Below are positions 21,589-29,169 of a DNA stretch of 29,347 bases, piece after piece. How positions within the stretch are numbered: the stretch's first letter is position 1; every line of letters begins with the position of its first letter. The stretch comes from Thermoplasmata archaeon (GTDB taxonomy: Archaea; Thermoplasmatota; Thermoplasmata; Lutacidiplasmatales; UBA184): NCBI GenBank assembly GCA_030039715.1, contig JASHVA010000118.1:1-29347 (forward strand), read 5' to 3'. The notes beneath the pieces are model-generated. The model saw only the letters and a list, made by a program, of their open reading frames with translations. It was not told the origin of the DNA and did not search any database. The position numbers were made by a program, and so were the translations under genes.

Positions 21589-21831
21589 CTAACGTCCCAG
21601 CACGCGGATCTCGCGGGCGACGTGCGCCTGCTTTTCCTTGTCCGTGAGCTCGCGCATGTGGACGGAGACGGTGATCGTTCCGTTCACCTCGAGGCTGTCC
21701 TTCAGCATCGGCAGCCGGAGCGACAGGTGCTCGAGGCGGATGTCGAGCTGGCCGTGCTGGTTCGCGATCGCCGAGACGAGGTCCTGGAAGAGGTTGGAGT
21801 CACCGGAGACGTTGGGCGGAGGGGGTGCCAT
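21589..21831 (-). CDS. Small hypothetical protein, 80 residues
   Basis: I do not recognise this protein. After a Pro-rich start, residues about 12-45 look helical (N-L-F-Q-D-L-V-S-A-I-A-N-Q-H-G-Q-L-D-I-R-L), then come a beta strand (L-E-V-N-G-T-I-T-V-S-V-H-M-R) and a charged helix (T-D-K-E-K-Q-A-H-V-A-R-E-I). It has no signal peptide, membrane segment or cysteines. The balanced residue composition, unlike the Arg-rich antisense frames around it, supports it as real. The ATG at 21831 has GGATAGG (minus CCTATCC) centred 25 bases upstream, fitting a leaderless start. It lies 54 bases after the HsdR-N-like gene. Confidence 0.65.
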   Translation of the reverse strand: MAPPPPNVSGDSNLFQDLVSAIANQHGQLDIRLEHLSLRLPMLKDSLEVNGTITVSVHMRELTDKEKQAHVAREIRVLGR

Positions 21832-21852
21832 GCCCACCGGTACGTCGCCGGA

Positions 21853-21859
21853 GGATAGG
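21853..21859 (-). promoter_or_regulatory. TATA-like box of the 80-residue gene
   Basis: CCTATCC on the minus strand is centred 25 bases before the ATG at 21831. It is covered by one arm of the inverted repeat 21854-21867. Confidence 0.4.
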
Positions 21860-21867
21860 AACCTATC
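21854..21867. repeat. Inverted repeat GATAGG-AA-CCTATC
   Basis: A perfect six-base inverted repeat with a two-base centre. One arm overlaps the predicted TATA box of the 80-residue gene, and it sits between that gene and the stop of the HsdR-N-like gene. It could be an operator; it is too short and has no T-run, so a terminator is less likely. Confidence 0.4.
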
Positions 21868-21885
21868 GTCGCCAGTTCGGCGCCC

Positions 21886-22809
21886 TTACTTCCCCAGGCC
21901 GGCCCGGTGCCGGAGCGCGTGGTAGAATCCGCCGAAGCTGGTCGCGGTCGGGGTTCGCAGGCCCTGCAGTCGCAGCTGTTCGCGGACCTCTTTCGCTCCC
22001 TGACGGAGGTCGAGGATCTTCGCCGTGTCGTACTTGTACTGGAACGTCCCCGGTGGCCCGCGCGGGAACGGTTCCCAATCGCGGGGCGTGGTCGTCCGCA
22101 GCTCGTGGAGGCGCTTCCCTTCCTTCGGCTGGAAGGCAGGAAGGATCAGGTGCTCCTCCGTCAGCCAGATCATCGTCGCGTCGCGGATCGCTTGCTCGGT
22201 CGTCTCGTCGAGCGCGCCCGGAGAAACCTGGCCCTGAACCCAGTCGACCATCGCGTCGAACGTCTTCTCGGCGTTCTCCTCGAGCATGACGAGGACGGCG
22301 AGCCGGATCGCGCTGCGCCGGAGCTGCTGGATCCCGGTGTCGGAAAGCCGGTAGTCCGCCGTAAGGCCGAGCAGTGCCTCGGCGTTGTCCGCGAGGTCCG
22401 CGATCGGGAGCACGAAGAGCGGCCCGGGCGGGTCGTCCTTGCTCACGAACCAGAGCGAGAACTCCCGGCCGTTCGTCAGGAGGACCAGCGGCACCTTCGC
22501 CGCGCGAGCCTGGTCGGCGACCTTGCCGAGCTCGGTGACGTTCGCGGTCCGCTCTCGGACGTCGAGGAAGAGACGCGGCTGAGTCTCGGAGTTGAAGAGC
22601 GCGTAGTCGATGTGGCCCTCGCCGCCGGGGACCGGATAGTCGAGGAAGACCTGCTTCTTGTCGTCCGGGTTCCACCCGAGGGCGACGAGAAACGGATTCA
22701 CGATCCAGTGGCGGATCTGCGGCTCGGTGACGTCCTCGACGTCCCGGAGGACCTCGCCCGCGACCTGGCTGAAGTCTCCCAAACGTCGGCTGAGATCGAT
22801 CGCTTCCAT
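21886..22809 (-). CDS. Stand-alone HsdR N-terminal-like (PD-(D/E)xK fold) protein
   Basis: A 307-residue protein. Residues 25-130 resemble the nuclease domain found at the N-terminus of type I restriction HsdR subunits: helix with P-Q-I-R-H-W-I-V-N-P-F-L-V-A-L-G-W-N-P, then G-H-I-D68-Y-A-L-F, F-L-D83-V-R85-E and V-L-L-T-N-G-R-E-F-S-L-W-F. The catalytic lysine of the usual E/D-x-K is arginine here, so DNA cutting may be lost. The helicase motor and the C-terminal part of HsdR are absent; instead there is a 170-residue all-helix-like region of unknown role. No HsdM, HsdS or methylase lies nearby. I choose the ATG at 22809 because TTTTAA (22838-22843) stands about 31 bases upstream; the frame opens at 22836 next to that box. 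It begins a run of three small, poorly known genes. Confidence 0.7.
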   Translation of the reverse strand: MEAIDLSRRLGDFSQVAGEVLRDVEDVTEPQIRHWIVNPFLVALGWNPDDKKQVFLDYPVPGGEGHIDYALFNSETQPRLFLDVRERTANVTELGKVADQARAAKVPLVLLTNGREFSLWFVSKDDPPGPLFVLPIADLADNAEALLGLTADYRLSDTGIQQLRRSAIRLAVLVMLEENAEKTFDAMVDWVQGQVSPGALDETTEQAIRDATMIWLTEEHLILPAFQPKEGKRLHELRTTTPRDWEPFPRGPPGTFQYKYDTAKILDLRQGAKEVREQLRLQGLRTPTATSFGGFYHALRHRAGLGK

Positions 22810-22837
22810 CGGCGTCGTACGAGAGCGGCGACCCACC

Positions 22838-22843
22838 TTAAAA
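22838..22843 (-). promoter_or_regulatory. TATA box of the HsdR-N-like gene
   Basis: TTTTAA on the minus strand is centred about 31 bases before the ATG at 22809 and lies just past the stop of the upstream SDR gene, so the HsdR-N-like gene appears to have its own promoter separate from the 2-oxoacid dehydrogenase operon. Confidence 0.55.
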
Positions 22844-22849
22844 CTGCCG

Positions 22850-23761
22850 TCACCCGCCCGAGGCGGCTCCGCGCCAGCGGGCTGCCTCCGCGACGAGGAA
22901 CGGCTCCACCGGTGCGAGCGGACGGTCGAGCCCTTCGTACGGCGGGAGGCCGAGACGGTCGGAGAGCAGCCACTCGACCTCGTAGGCGTAGAGGAGGCTC
23001 GAGCCGAACGTCTCGAGCAGGCGGGCGAGCCGGATCGACCCCCGCGGCGACAGCCGCACGTAGCGCGGCGCTCTTCCCAGGACTCGGAACAACTCGTTGG
23101 TGAGCTCCCGATAGACCCAGCGACGCGGCCCGCCGGCCGCGACCGTGTGGCTCTCCCGCAGGGACGCCTCCCGGCGGAGGATCCGGGCTAGGTCGGTGAC
23201 CGCGATCGGGCTGAGGTGGTACTCCCCGTCGCCGAACATCGGGAAGCGGTGGTAACGCGCAATCGTCCGCAGCATCACGGTCAGCAGCTTGTCGTTCGGT
23301 CCGAACAGCATCGTCGGTCGGACGATCGCGTACGAGAGCGGGCTCGCGGCGAGCGCCCGATCGACCTGGCGCTTGCGGGCCAGGTACGGCAACCGCTGTT
23401 CGAGATCCTCCGGGGCGTCGGGGACGCTGACCTGAATCCAGCGCCGCACCCCGACGGCGGCCGAGTCTCGGATCAGCCGCAGCAAGCCGTCCCCGAGCCG
23501 GGCGAACCGGTGATCCGAACCCTGCCGATACCACGCCAGATTCACAACGAGGTCGATGCCGCCAAGGTACGGCCGCCAGTCGTCGACGTTGGCGACGTCG
23601 GCCGGCCGCCACTCCACGCCGAGCCGCTGCTCGCGGGCGACCGGATGCCGGTGGACGGACCGGATCGACCAATCGCGCGAGAACTCCTCGAGCACCGCTC
23701 GGCCGACGAGACCGCCACCCCCGCCGACCAACAGGAGACGCGGGGGCGCCGGCGAACTCAT
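22850..23761 (-). CDS. NAD(P)-binding extended SDR / NDUFA9-like protein
   Basis: A 303-residue Rossmann protein. It has L-L-L-V-G-G-G-G-G-L-V-G at 9-20 for the dinucleotide, W-I-Q-V-S-V-P-D around 108-115 in the place of the catalytic serine strand, and Y126-L-A-R-K130 as the Y-x-x-x-K pair. I-V-R-P-T-M-L-F-G-P-N-D matches the atypical SDR/NDUFA9-like group that includes quinone-linked and epimerase-like proteins. The substrate is unknown. The ATG at 23761 overlaps the lipB stop by four bases (ATGA), so it is the last gene of the 2-oxoacid dehydrogenase operon. No obvious biochemical link with lipoate is known to me. Confidence 0.78.
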   Translation of the reverse strand: MSSPAPPRLLLVGGGGGLVGRAVLEEFSRDWSIRSVHRHPVAREQRLGVEWRPADVANVDDWRPYLGGIDLVVNLAWYRQGSDHRFARLGDGLLRLIRDSAAVGVRRWIQVSVPDAPEDLEQRLPYLARKRQVDRALAASPLSYAIVRPTMLFGPNDKLLTVMLRTIARYHRFPMFGDGEYHLSPIAVTDLARILRREASLRESHTVAAGGPRRWVYRELTNELFRVLGRAPRYVRLSPRGSIRLARLLETFGSSLLYAYEVEWLLSDRLGLPPYEGLDRPLAPVEPFLVAEAARWRGAASGG

Positions 23762-24426
23762 GCGGGGGTGCCGGGGAGGGGCTCGACGCCGACGGCCGGA
23801 GGTCCGGGGCCCCGCTCGCTCGCGAACGTCCGCTCCCACGCCCGCCGAACGAACGGCTTCACCGCTGCGAGCTCCACCGAGCGACCGGTCTCGGCCGCGA
23901 TCGACGTCATCACGGATCCGGAAAGGCCGCACGGGTGAAACCGCTCGAACGGCGCGAGGTCGAGGTCGACGTTCACGGCGAAGCCGTGGAACGTCACCCA
24001 GTGGTCGACCGCGATCCCGATCGAAGCGATCTTCCGGCGCCCGTCCACCCAGACCCCGTGCTGGCCCGAGACGTGCCCCGCCGCGATGCCGAACGGGGCG
24101 AGCGACGCGACCACGATCTCCTCGACCTGGTGCACGAAGCGCCGGACGTCGTGGCCCCGGGCCGCGAGATCGACAATCGGATACCCCACGAGCTGACCGG
24201 GGCCGTGGTAGGTCGCGCGACCGCCACGTTCGGTCGACACGACCGGAAGACCGCTGGCGGCGGCCGCCCCATCGTCGCCTCCGACTCCGACGGTGACGAC
24301 GGGGGGATGCTCGACCAGAACGAGCGTGTCGGGGACCTGACCCGAGCGACGCTGGCGCACCAGCTCGCGCATCGCCGCGAGCGCCTCGGGGTACGGGCGA
24401 ACGCCCCAGTCAACGAGCGCCGGCAT
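23758..24426 (-). CDS. lipB: Lipoyl(octanoyl) transferase LipB
   Basis: A 222-residue octanoyltransferase. It transfers an octanoyl group (normally from acyl carrier protein) to the lysine of lipoyl domains. The motif R-G-G-R-A-T-Y-H-G-P-G-Q-L-V-G-Y-P spans 68-83; the catalytic lysine is K132 (D-G-R-R-K-I-A-S-I-G-I) and the catalytic cysteine C166 (F-H-P-C-G-L-S-G), with H-G-F-A-V-N-V-D-L-D-L between them, all as in the family. The natural target is the E2 gene in this same operon. The ATG at 24426 overlaps the lpd stop by 17 bases. LipB is uncommon in archaea, which mostly use LplA-type ligases. No lipA or LipS1/S2 gene is seen in the window, so the sulfur insertion step must be elsewhere. 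Confidence 0.92.
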   Translation of the reverse strand: MPALVDWGVRPYPEALAAMRELVRQRRSGQVPDTLVLVEHPPVVTVGVGGDDGAAAASGLPVVSTERGGRATYHGPGQLVGYPIVDLAARGHDVRRFVHQVEEIVVASLAPFGIAAGHVSGQHGVWVDGRRKIASIGIAVDHWVTFHGFAVNVDLDLAPFERFHPCGLSGSVMTSIAAETGRSVELAAVKPFVRRAWERTFASERGPGPPAVGVEPLPGTPA

Positions 24427-25852
24427 CGGCCCTCCGTCGGGCGACGTGCATCGGCTCGCCGAGCCAGAGGAGCGCGGCTTCCCCGAGCGCCTCGGAAAAC
24501 GTCGGGTGGGGGTGGATCGTCTGGGCGATGTCGCGCACGGTCGCGCCCATCTCGAGGGCATGGCCGGCTTCGGCGATGAACTCCCCCGCACGCTCTCCCG
24601 CGGCGTGGACGCCGAGCAGCGCCCCGGTGGCGTCGTCGCCCACGATCTTCACCCAGCCCTGGGTCGCGTGGTTGGCGTGCGCCCGGCCGAGGGCCGCGTA
24701 GGGGAAGCGGGCCTCGCGTACGACGTGGCCCTTCGCCTGCGCGTCGGCGAACGTGAGACCCACCGTCGCGAGCTCCGGCGTCGTGAACACCACCGACGGC
24801 ATCGCCCGGAAATCGAACCGGGTCGGCAAGCCGCCGATCGACTCCGCGGCCACGATTCCCTCGCGGTAGGACTTGTGGGCGAGCATCGGAGGTCGGGCCA
24901 CGTCCCCCACGGCGTAGATGTGCGGCACGTTCGTCTGCAGCCGGTCGTTCACCGGGATGAATCCGGACTTCGCGTCGACGGCGATGCCGGCCTCCTCGAG
25001 GCCCAGCTCGCGGCTCGCCGGTCGCTTGCCGACGGTAACGAAGAGCCGCTCCGAGGAGATCTCCTGGGTCGCCCCGGCCACGTCGACGGAGAGATGGACG
25101 CTCGACGTCTCGCGGCGCAGGCCCGTCGCGCGCGCCCCGGTGAGGACGCGCACGCCGCGCCGCTCGAGGGTCCCCGTGATCTCCCGCGCGAGGTCCGGCT
25201 CGAGGCCCGGAAGGAGCTGCGGCATCAGCTCGACGATCGTCACCTCAACCCCGAGGTAGGCGAGAAACTCACCGAGCTCGCAGCCGCTAACACCGCCTCC
25301 GAGGATCGCCATCGACTTCGGCAGGCTCGGCATGTCGAGGAGTTCCCAGGCGTTCACGACCTGCTGGCCGTCGGTCTCGAATCCCGGGAGGACGAACGGA
25401 ACGGCGCCGGTCGCGATGATGGCGGCGTCGAAGTCGACGCGCTCGTGGCCGCCGTCGGGGGCCGCGAAGTCCGCGGAGTGCGGCCCAGTGAACCGTGCTT
25501 CCCCGGCCAGCGTTGCGGCTCCGGCCGACTTGAGGAGCAGGGCGACGCCCTGGCGCTCCTTCGCGACGACCTCGCCCTTCCACTTCATCGCCGCCGCGAG
25601 GTCGAAGGTGACGTCGGTGGCCCGAACGCCCATGTCGGCGCCCTCGGTGCGCAGCGAGTCGTACAGCAACGCGGCGTGGATCAGCGCCTTCGAGGGAATG
25701 CACCCTCGGTTGAGGCATTCGCCGCCAAGGTCCCGCTTCTCGATCACGATGACCTTCTTCCCCAGCTGGCCGGCGCGGATGCCGGCCATGTAGCCGCCCG
25801 GTCCTCCACCGATGACCAGAACGTCCGTCTTGCGCGCGTACGTCCCTGCCAC
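24410..25852 (-). CDS. lpd: Dihydrolipoyl dehydrogenase (E3)
   Basis: A 480-residue flavoprotein that re-oxidises dihydrolipoyl groups on E2, passing electrons to NAD+. It has the FAD motif G15-G-G-P-G-G20 and redox-active disulfide C46-L-N-R-G-C51 (G-G-E-C-L-N-R-G-C-I-P-S-K-A-L), a second dinucleotide motif at I-L-G-G-G-V-S-G-C-E, and the C-terminal proton-relay pair H449/E454 (H-P-H-P-T-F-S-E). Start: a GTG at 25852 with GGAGGA five bases away. It follows the second E1-alpha gene by 21 bases. Confidence 0.96.
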   Translation of the reverse strand: MAGTYARKTDVLVIGGGPGGYMAGIRAGQLGKKVIVIEKRDLGGECLNRGCIPSKALIHAALLYDSLRTEGADMGVRATDVTFDLAAAMKWKGEVVAKERQGVALLLKSAGAATLAGEARFTGPHSADFAAPDGGHERVDFDAAIIATGAVPFVLPGFETDGQQVVNAWELLDMPSLPKSMAILGGGVSGCELGEFLAYLGVEVTIVELMPQLLPGLEPDLAREITGTLERRGVRVLTGARATGLRRETSSVHLSVDVAGATQEISSERLFVTVGKRPASRELGLEEAGIAVDAKSGFIPVNDRLQTNVPHIYAVGDVARPPMLAHKSYREGIVAAESIGGLPTRFDFRAMPSVVFTTPELATVGLTFADAQAKGHVVREARFPYAALGRAHANHATQGWVKIVGDDATGALLGVHAAGERAGEFIAEAGHALEMGATVRDIAQTIHPHPTFSEALGEAALLWLGEPMHVARRRADAGAR

Positions 25853-25857
25853 GATCT

Positions 25858-25863
25858 TCCTCC
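25858..25863 (-). promoter_or_regulatory. Ribosome binding site of lpd
   Basis: GGAGGA on the minus strand, five bases before the GTG at 25852. It confirms the GTG start and shows the Shine-Dalgarno mode used inside operons here. Confidence 0.65.
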
Positions 25864-25873
25864 GCCAGGCCGC

Positions 25874-26920
25874 CTAGCGGCGAGACCCGGAGCGGTCGGG
25901 GGCATAGACATCTTCGGTCAGGGAAGCGGGCAACGGCGGGCCGGTGCCCTCGGCCGCCTCGACCGCCGACCGGACCTCCGCGTCGCATTCGCGCCCGATC
26001 GCCTCGGCGCCGGACGGGTCGAGGACGCCGCTCGTCCGAAGCCACGCCTCGAGCCGGGCGACCGGGTCGTGCGACAACGCCCTCGCCGACCAGTCGGGCG
26101 GTTGGTATCGGCTCGGGTCGTCCGAGCTCGAGTGCGGCGTCATTCGGTAGGTCACGAACTCGAGCATCTCGGGACCCCGCCCCTCCCGGGCGCGGGCGAG
26201 CGATCCGCGGAGCGCGGCCCAGACCGCGACGATGTCCGTTCCGTCGACCGACCAGCCCGGCATCCCGTACTCGGCCGCCTTCGTCGCGAACGTCCGGGCT
26301 CCGGTCTGTCGCGAGGTCGGCACCGAGATCGCCCACTGGTTGTTGGCGCAGCAGAAGAGCACCGGCAGGTGCCAGACCGCGGCGAAGTTCAGCCCCGCGT
26401 GGAAGTCGTTGGAGCTCGTCGCACCGTCGCCGAAGAAGGCGAGCGACACCCCCGGCGCGGCACGCTGTCGGAGGCCGTAGGCGAGACCGACCGCCTGGGA
26501 GATCTGCGTGCCGATGACCGACGACATGGAGACGTACTGCACCTCCCGCGCGGTCGGATGGCACGGCATGTTCCGCCCCCGCCCCGGGTCGCGATCGTCC
26601 GCGAAGAGGTGGTGGGCGTAGGTCACGAGCGAGTGACCGCGCACGAGCGCGACGAGCTGCTCCCGGAGCCCCGGGAAGATCCAGTCGTCCCGGAGCGTGG
26701 CGAGGCCGGTCGCCACGTTGACGGCCTCCTGGCCGGTCGCGGCGCCGTAGAATCCCACCCGGCCTTGCCGTTGCAGTCCCTGCATCCGGCTGTCGAGCGC
26801 CCGGCCGAGGCGCATCCACCGGTAGCCGGTGCGCAGGAGCTCCGGCCAGTCCGGCCCGAGCAGCGAGGCGACGTCGTCGGCCGTGTACGGAAGCGGGACG
26901 ACGGACGGATCCGGGCTCAT
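25874..26920 (-). CDS. 2-oxoacid dehydrogenase E1 alpha subunit (second copy in operon)
   Basis: A 348-residue thiamine diphosphate-binding subunit that, with E1-beta, decarboxylates a 2-oxoacid. The TPP motif G164-D-G-A-T-S-S-N-D-F-H-A-G-L-N (ending with C-A-N193-N194) is intact; H263 lies in T-P-H-S-S-S-D-D, the H-(H/S)-S-T-S-D-D loop seen in branched-chain and related E1-alpha proteins. The N-terminal part (G-Y-R-W-M-R-L-G-R-A-L-D-S-R, G-F-Y-G-A-A-T-G-Q-E-A) is also regular. Its ATG overlaps the E2 stop by four bases (ATGA). It is a second E1-alpha in the operon, since the one at 29162-29347 stands in front of E1-beta. Its own E1-beta is not adjacent, so it presumably shares the single E1-beta. 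Confidence 0.93.
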   Translation of the reverse strand: MSPDPSVVPLPYTADDVASLLGPDWPELLRTGYRWMRLGRALDSRMQGLQRQGRVGFYGAATGQEAVNVATGLATLRDDWIFPGLREQLVALVRGHSLVTYAHHLFADDRDPGRGRNMPCHPTAREVQYVSMSSVIGTQISQAVGLAYGLRQRAAPGVSLAFFGDGATSSNDFHAGLNFAAVWHLPVLFCCANNQWAISVPTSRQTGARTFATKAAEYGMPGWSVDGTDIVAVWAALRGSLARAREGRGPEMLEFVTYRMTPHSSSDDPSRYQPPDWSARALSHDPVARLEAWLRTSGVLDPSGAEAIGRECDAEVRSAVEAAEGTGPPLPASLTEDVYAPDRSGSRR

Positions 26921-28182
26921 CGCATTTCGGCGAAGAGGAGGTGCGGGTCCTCCAGGTACGCCTTCACGGTGGCCAGAAACTGGGCTCCCTCGATCCCGTC
27001 GAGGACCCGATGGTCGAGCGTCACCGAGAGGTTCATCAGGTCCGCGGGCCCGACGGTCCCGTCCGCGCGGTAGACCGGCCGGCGCACGATCCGGTGCACG
27101 CCGAGGATCGCGACCTCGGGATAGTTCAGGATCGGGGTCGCGAGGACGCCTCCGAGGGCGCCGAGGCTCGTGATCGTGAAGGTGCTGCCGGTCAGCTCCG
27201 CCCGCGAGAGCTTGCCGGCCCGCCCCCGTTCGGCGAGCTCCTGGATCTCGCGCGCGATCTCGACCACGCTCTTCCGGTCCGCGTCCCGCAGGACCGGAAC
27301 GATCAGGCCCTCAGGCGCCGCCGTGGCGATGCCGATATGGTAGGCGGAGCGGACGAGGAGCTCGTTCTGCGCGTCGTCCATCGTTGCGTTCAGTCGGGGG
27401 TGGGCCCGGAGTCCCGCGACGACCCCCTTGACGATGAACGGGAGGTAGCTGAGCCGCGTCCCCTGCTTCTCGACGTGCTTCGCCATACGGTCGCGCAGCG
27501 TGACGAGCTCGGACGCGTCGACCTCCTCGACGTAGGTGAACGGCGCCGGCCTATGCGTCGCCTCGACCATGTGCTCCGCGATCACGCGCCGGACGCCGCG
27601 GATCGGGATCCTCTCGGAAATGCTCGCATCGCCGGTGGGCACCGGCTTCGACGGGACCGGCGCCGGGGAGGGCCGAACCGCCTCCGGGGCCGCCGGTTCC
27701 GGGGTCGGCGGAGAAGGCGCCGCGAGGTCCGCTTCGGTGATCCTTCCGCCCGGGCCTGTGCCATGGATCGTCGCGAGGTCGATCCCGCGTTCGTTCGCGA
27801 GACGGCGCACGAACGGGGAGGCGGCGACGGACGCGGGCGATCCGCTCGGCGGAGCTACCGCACCGGTCGGTGGAGTTGACCGGGGCCCCGTCGAAGCCTC
27901 CTGAGCCACAGCCGGGGCCGACGCCGGCATCGGGGGGCTCGCCCCTCCGACGTCGAGGGTAACGAGAAGGCCGCCGACCTTCACCTTCTCGCCCACAGCC
28001 GCATGGATCTTGACAACGCGGCCGCTCTTCGGGGACGGGATCTCGACGTTCGCCTTGTCGGTCAGCACGCTGACGAGCGGCGCGTCCTCTTGGACGTCGT
28101 CCCCCTCCTTCACGAACCACTGGACGACCTCGCCCTCGGCGACCCCCTCGCCGATATCCGGTAGCCGGAAATCGAACGCCAT
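26917..28182 (-). CDS. 2-oxoacid dehydrogenase E2 (lipoamide acyltransferase)
   Basis: A 421-residue core enzyme of the complex. One lipoyl domain (1-80) carries the lipoylation site T-D-K43-A-N-V-E; a Pro/Ala-rich linker (81-120) leads to the peripheral subunit-binding domain at about 121-153 (S-P-F-V-R-R-L-A-N-E-R-G-I-D-L...G-R-I-T-E-A-D-L); the catalytic domain from about 190 ends with H391-R-V-L-D395-G, the acyltransferase histidine and partner aspartate. The acyl group (acetyl or branched-chain) cannot be assigned from sequence. It sits nine bases after E1-beta and overlaps the next gene by four bases. Confidence 0.95.
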   Translation of the reverse strand: MAFDFRLPDIGEGVAEGEVVQWFVKEGDDVQEDAPLVSVLTDKANVEIPSPKSGRVVKIHAAVGEKVKVGGLLVTLDVGGASPPMPASAPAVAQEASTGPRSTPPTGAVAPPSGSPASVAASPFVRRLANERGIDLATIHGTGPGGRITEADLAAPSPPTPEPAAPEAVRPSPAPVPSKPVPTGDASISERIPIRGVRRVIAEHMVEATHRPAPFTYVEEVDASELVTLRDRMAKHVEKQGTRLSYLPFIVKGVVAGLRAHPRLNATMDDAQNELLVRSAYHIGIATAAPEGLIVPVLRDADRKSVVEIAREIQELAERGRAGKLSRAELTGSTFTITSLGALGGVLATPILNYPEVAILGVHRIVRRPVYRADGTVGPADLMNLSVTLDHRVLDGIEGAQFLATVKAYLEDPHLLFAEMR

Positions 28183-28191
28183 CGTTCGACC

Positions 28192-29169
28192 CTACGACGC
28201 GCGGACCGCGGTCCGCGCCGCCGCCGCGATCCTCTCCGCGTTCGGCAGGTAGAGGTTCTCGAGCGCGTACGGGAACGGCGTGTCGTACCCGGTGACCCGT
28301 GCGATCGGCGCCTTGAGCGAGTAGAACGCCTTCTCCGCGAGGAGCGCCGCGACCTCGCCCCCGAAGCCGCAGAATCTCGCCGCTTCGTGCACGATCACGG
28401 CCCGCCCGGTCTTCTCGACGGAGCTGACGATCGCGGCCTCGTCGAGCGGGACGAGCGTCCGGGGGTCGATCACCTCGGCGTGAATGCCCTCGACGGCAAG
28501 CGCCTCGGCGGCTTCGACCGTCGGGGGCACCATCGCGCCGTAGGCGAAGAGCGAGACGTCGGAACCCTCCCGGACGAGGCGCGCGCGACCGAACGGTACA
28601 CGGCGGTCGCCGTCGGGAACCTCCCCCGTGACCGCGCGGTAGATCCGCTTCGGCTCGAGGAAGATCACGGGATCCTCGTCGTGGACGGCAGTAAGGAGGA
28701 GACCCTTCGCGTCGGCGGGCGTCGAGGGAACGACCACCTTGAGCCCCGCGGTGTGGCAGAAGTACGCCTCGGTGCTCTGCGAGTGGTAGAGGCCGCCCTT
28801 GATCCCGCCGCCGTACGGCGTTCGGATCACGACGTGGCACGGGAATTGACCTCCGGAGCGGTAGCGGAATTTCGCGAGCTCCGAGACGATCTGGTCGAAC
28901 GCGGGGTAGATGAAGTCCATGAACTGGATCTCCGCGATCGGTTTCAGCCCGTAGAGCGCCATCCCGATCGCCGTGCCGACGATCCCGGTCTCGGAGAGCG
29001 GCGTATCGATGACGCGACTCTCCCCGAACTCCTTGTAGAGGCCTTCCGTCGCCCGGAAGACTCCGCCGTTCACCCCAATGTCCTCCCCGAGCAGCACGAC
29101 ATCGGCGTCCGCGCGCATCGCCTCGGCGAGCCCGCGGTTGACGGCCTGGACCAGCGTCAGCTCAGCCAT
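28192..29169 (-). CDS. 2-oxoacid dehydrogenase E1 beta subunit
   Basis: A 325-residue transketolase-like subunit that completes the E1 heterotetramer. Family marks are V-L-L-G-E-D-I-G-V-N-G-G-V-F-R-A-T near 25-42, D-T-P-L-S-E-T-G-I with the catalytic glutamate that activates thiamine, I-Q-F-M-D-F-I-Y-P-A-F-D-Q-I, and G-G-L-Y-H-S-Q-S-T-E-A-Y-F. It could serve pyruvate or branched-chain oxoacids. The ATG at 29169 has GGGAGGG 4-5 bases ahead and overlaps the upstream E1-alpha stop by eight bases, showing they are co-translated. Confidence 0.95.
   Translation of the reverse strand: MAELTLVQAVNRGLAEAMRADADVVLLGEDIGVNGGVFRATEGLYKEFGESRVIDTPLSETGIVGTAIGMALYGLKPIAEIQFMDFIYPAFDQIVSELAKFRYRSGGQFPCHVVIRTPYGGGIKGGLYHSQSTEAYFCHTAGLKVVVPSTPADAKGLLLTAVHDEDPVIFLEPKRIYRAVTGEVPDGDRRVPFGRARLVREGSDVSLFAYGAMVPPTVEAAEALAVEGIHAEVIDPRTLVPLDEAAIVSSVEKTGRAVIVHEAARFCGFGGEVAALLAEKAFYSLKAPIARVTGYDTPFPYALENLYLPNAERIAAAARTAVRAS

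Noticed and set aside
24446..27073. Plus-strand open frame of 875 codons opposite E3 and E1-alpha
   Set aside because: Mirror frame of strongly conserved enzymes; composition Arg/Gly/His-rich, no motifs.
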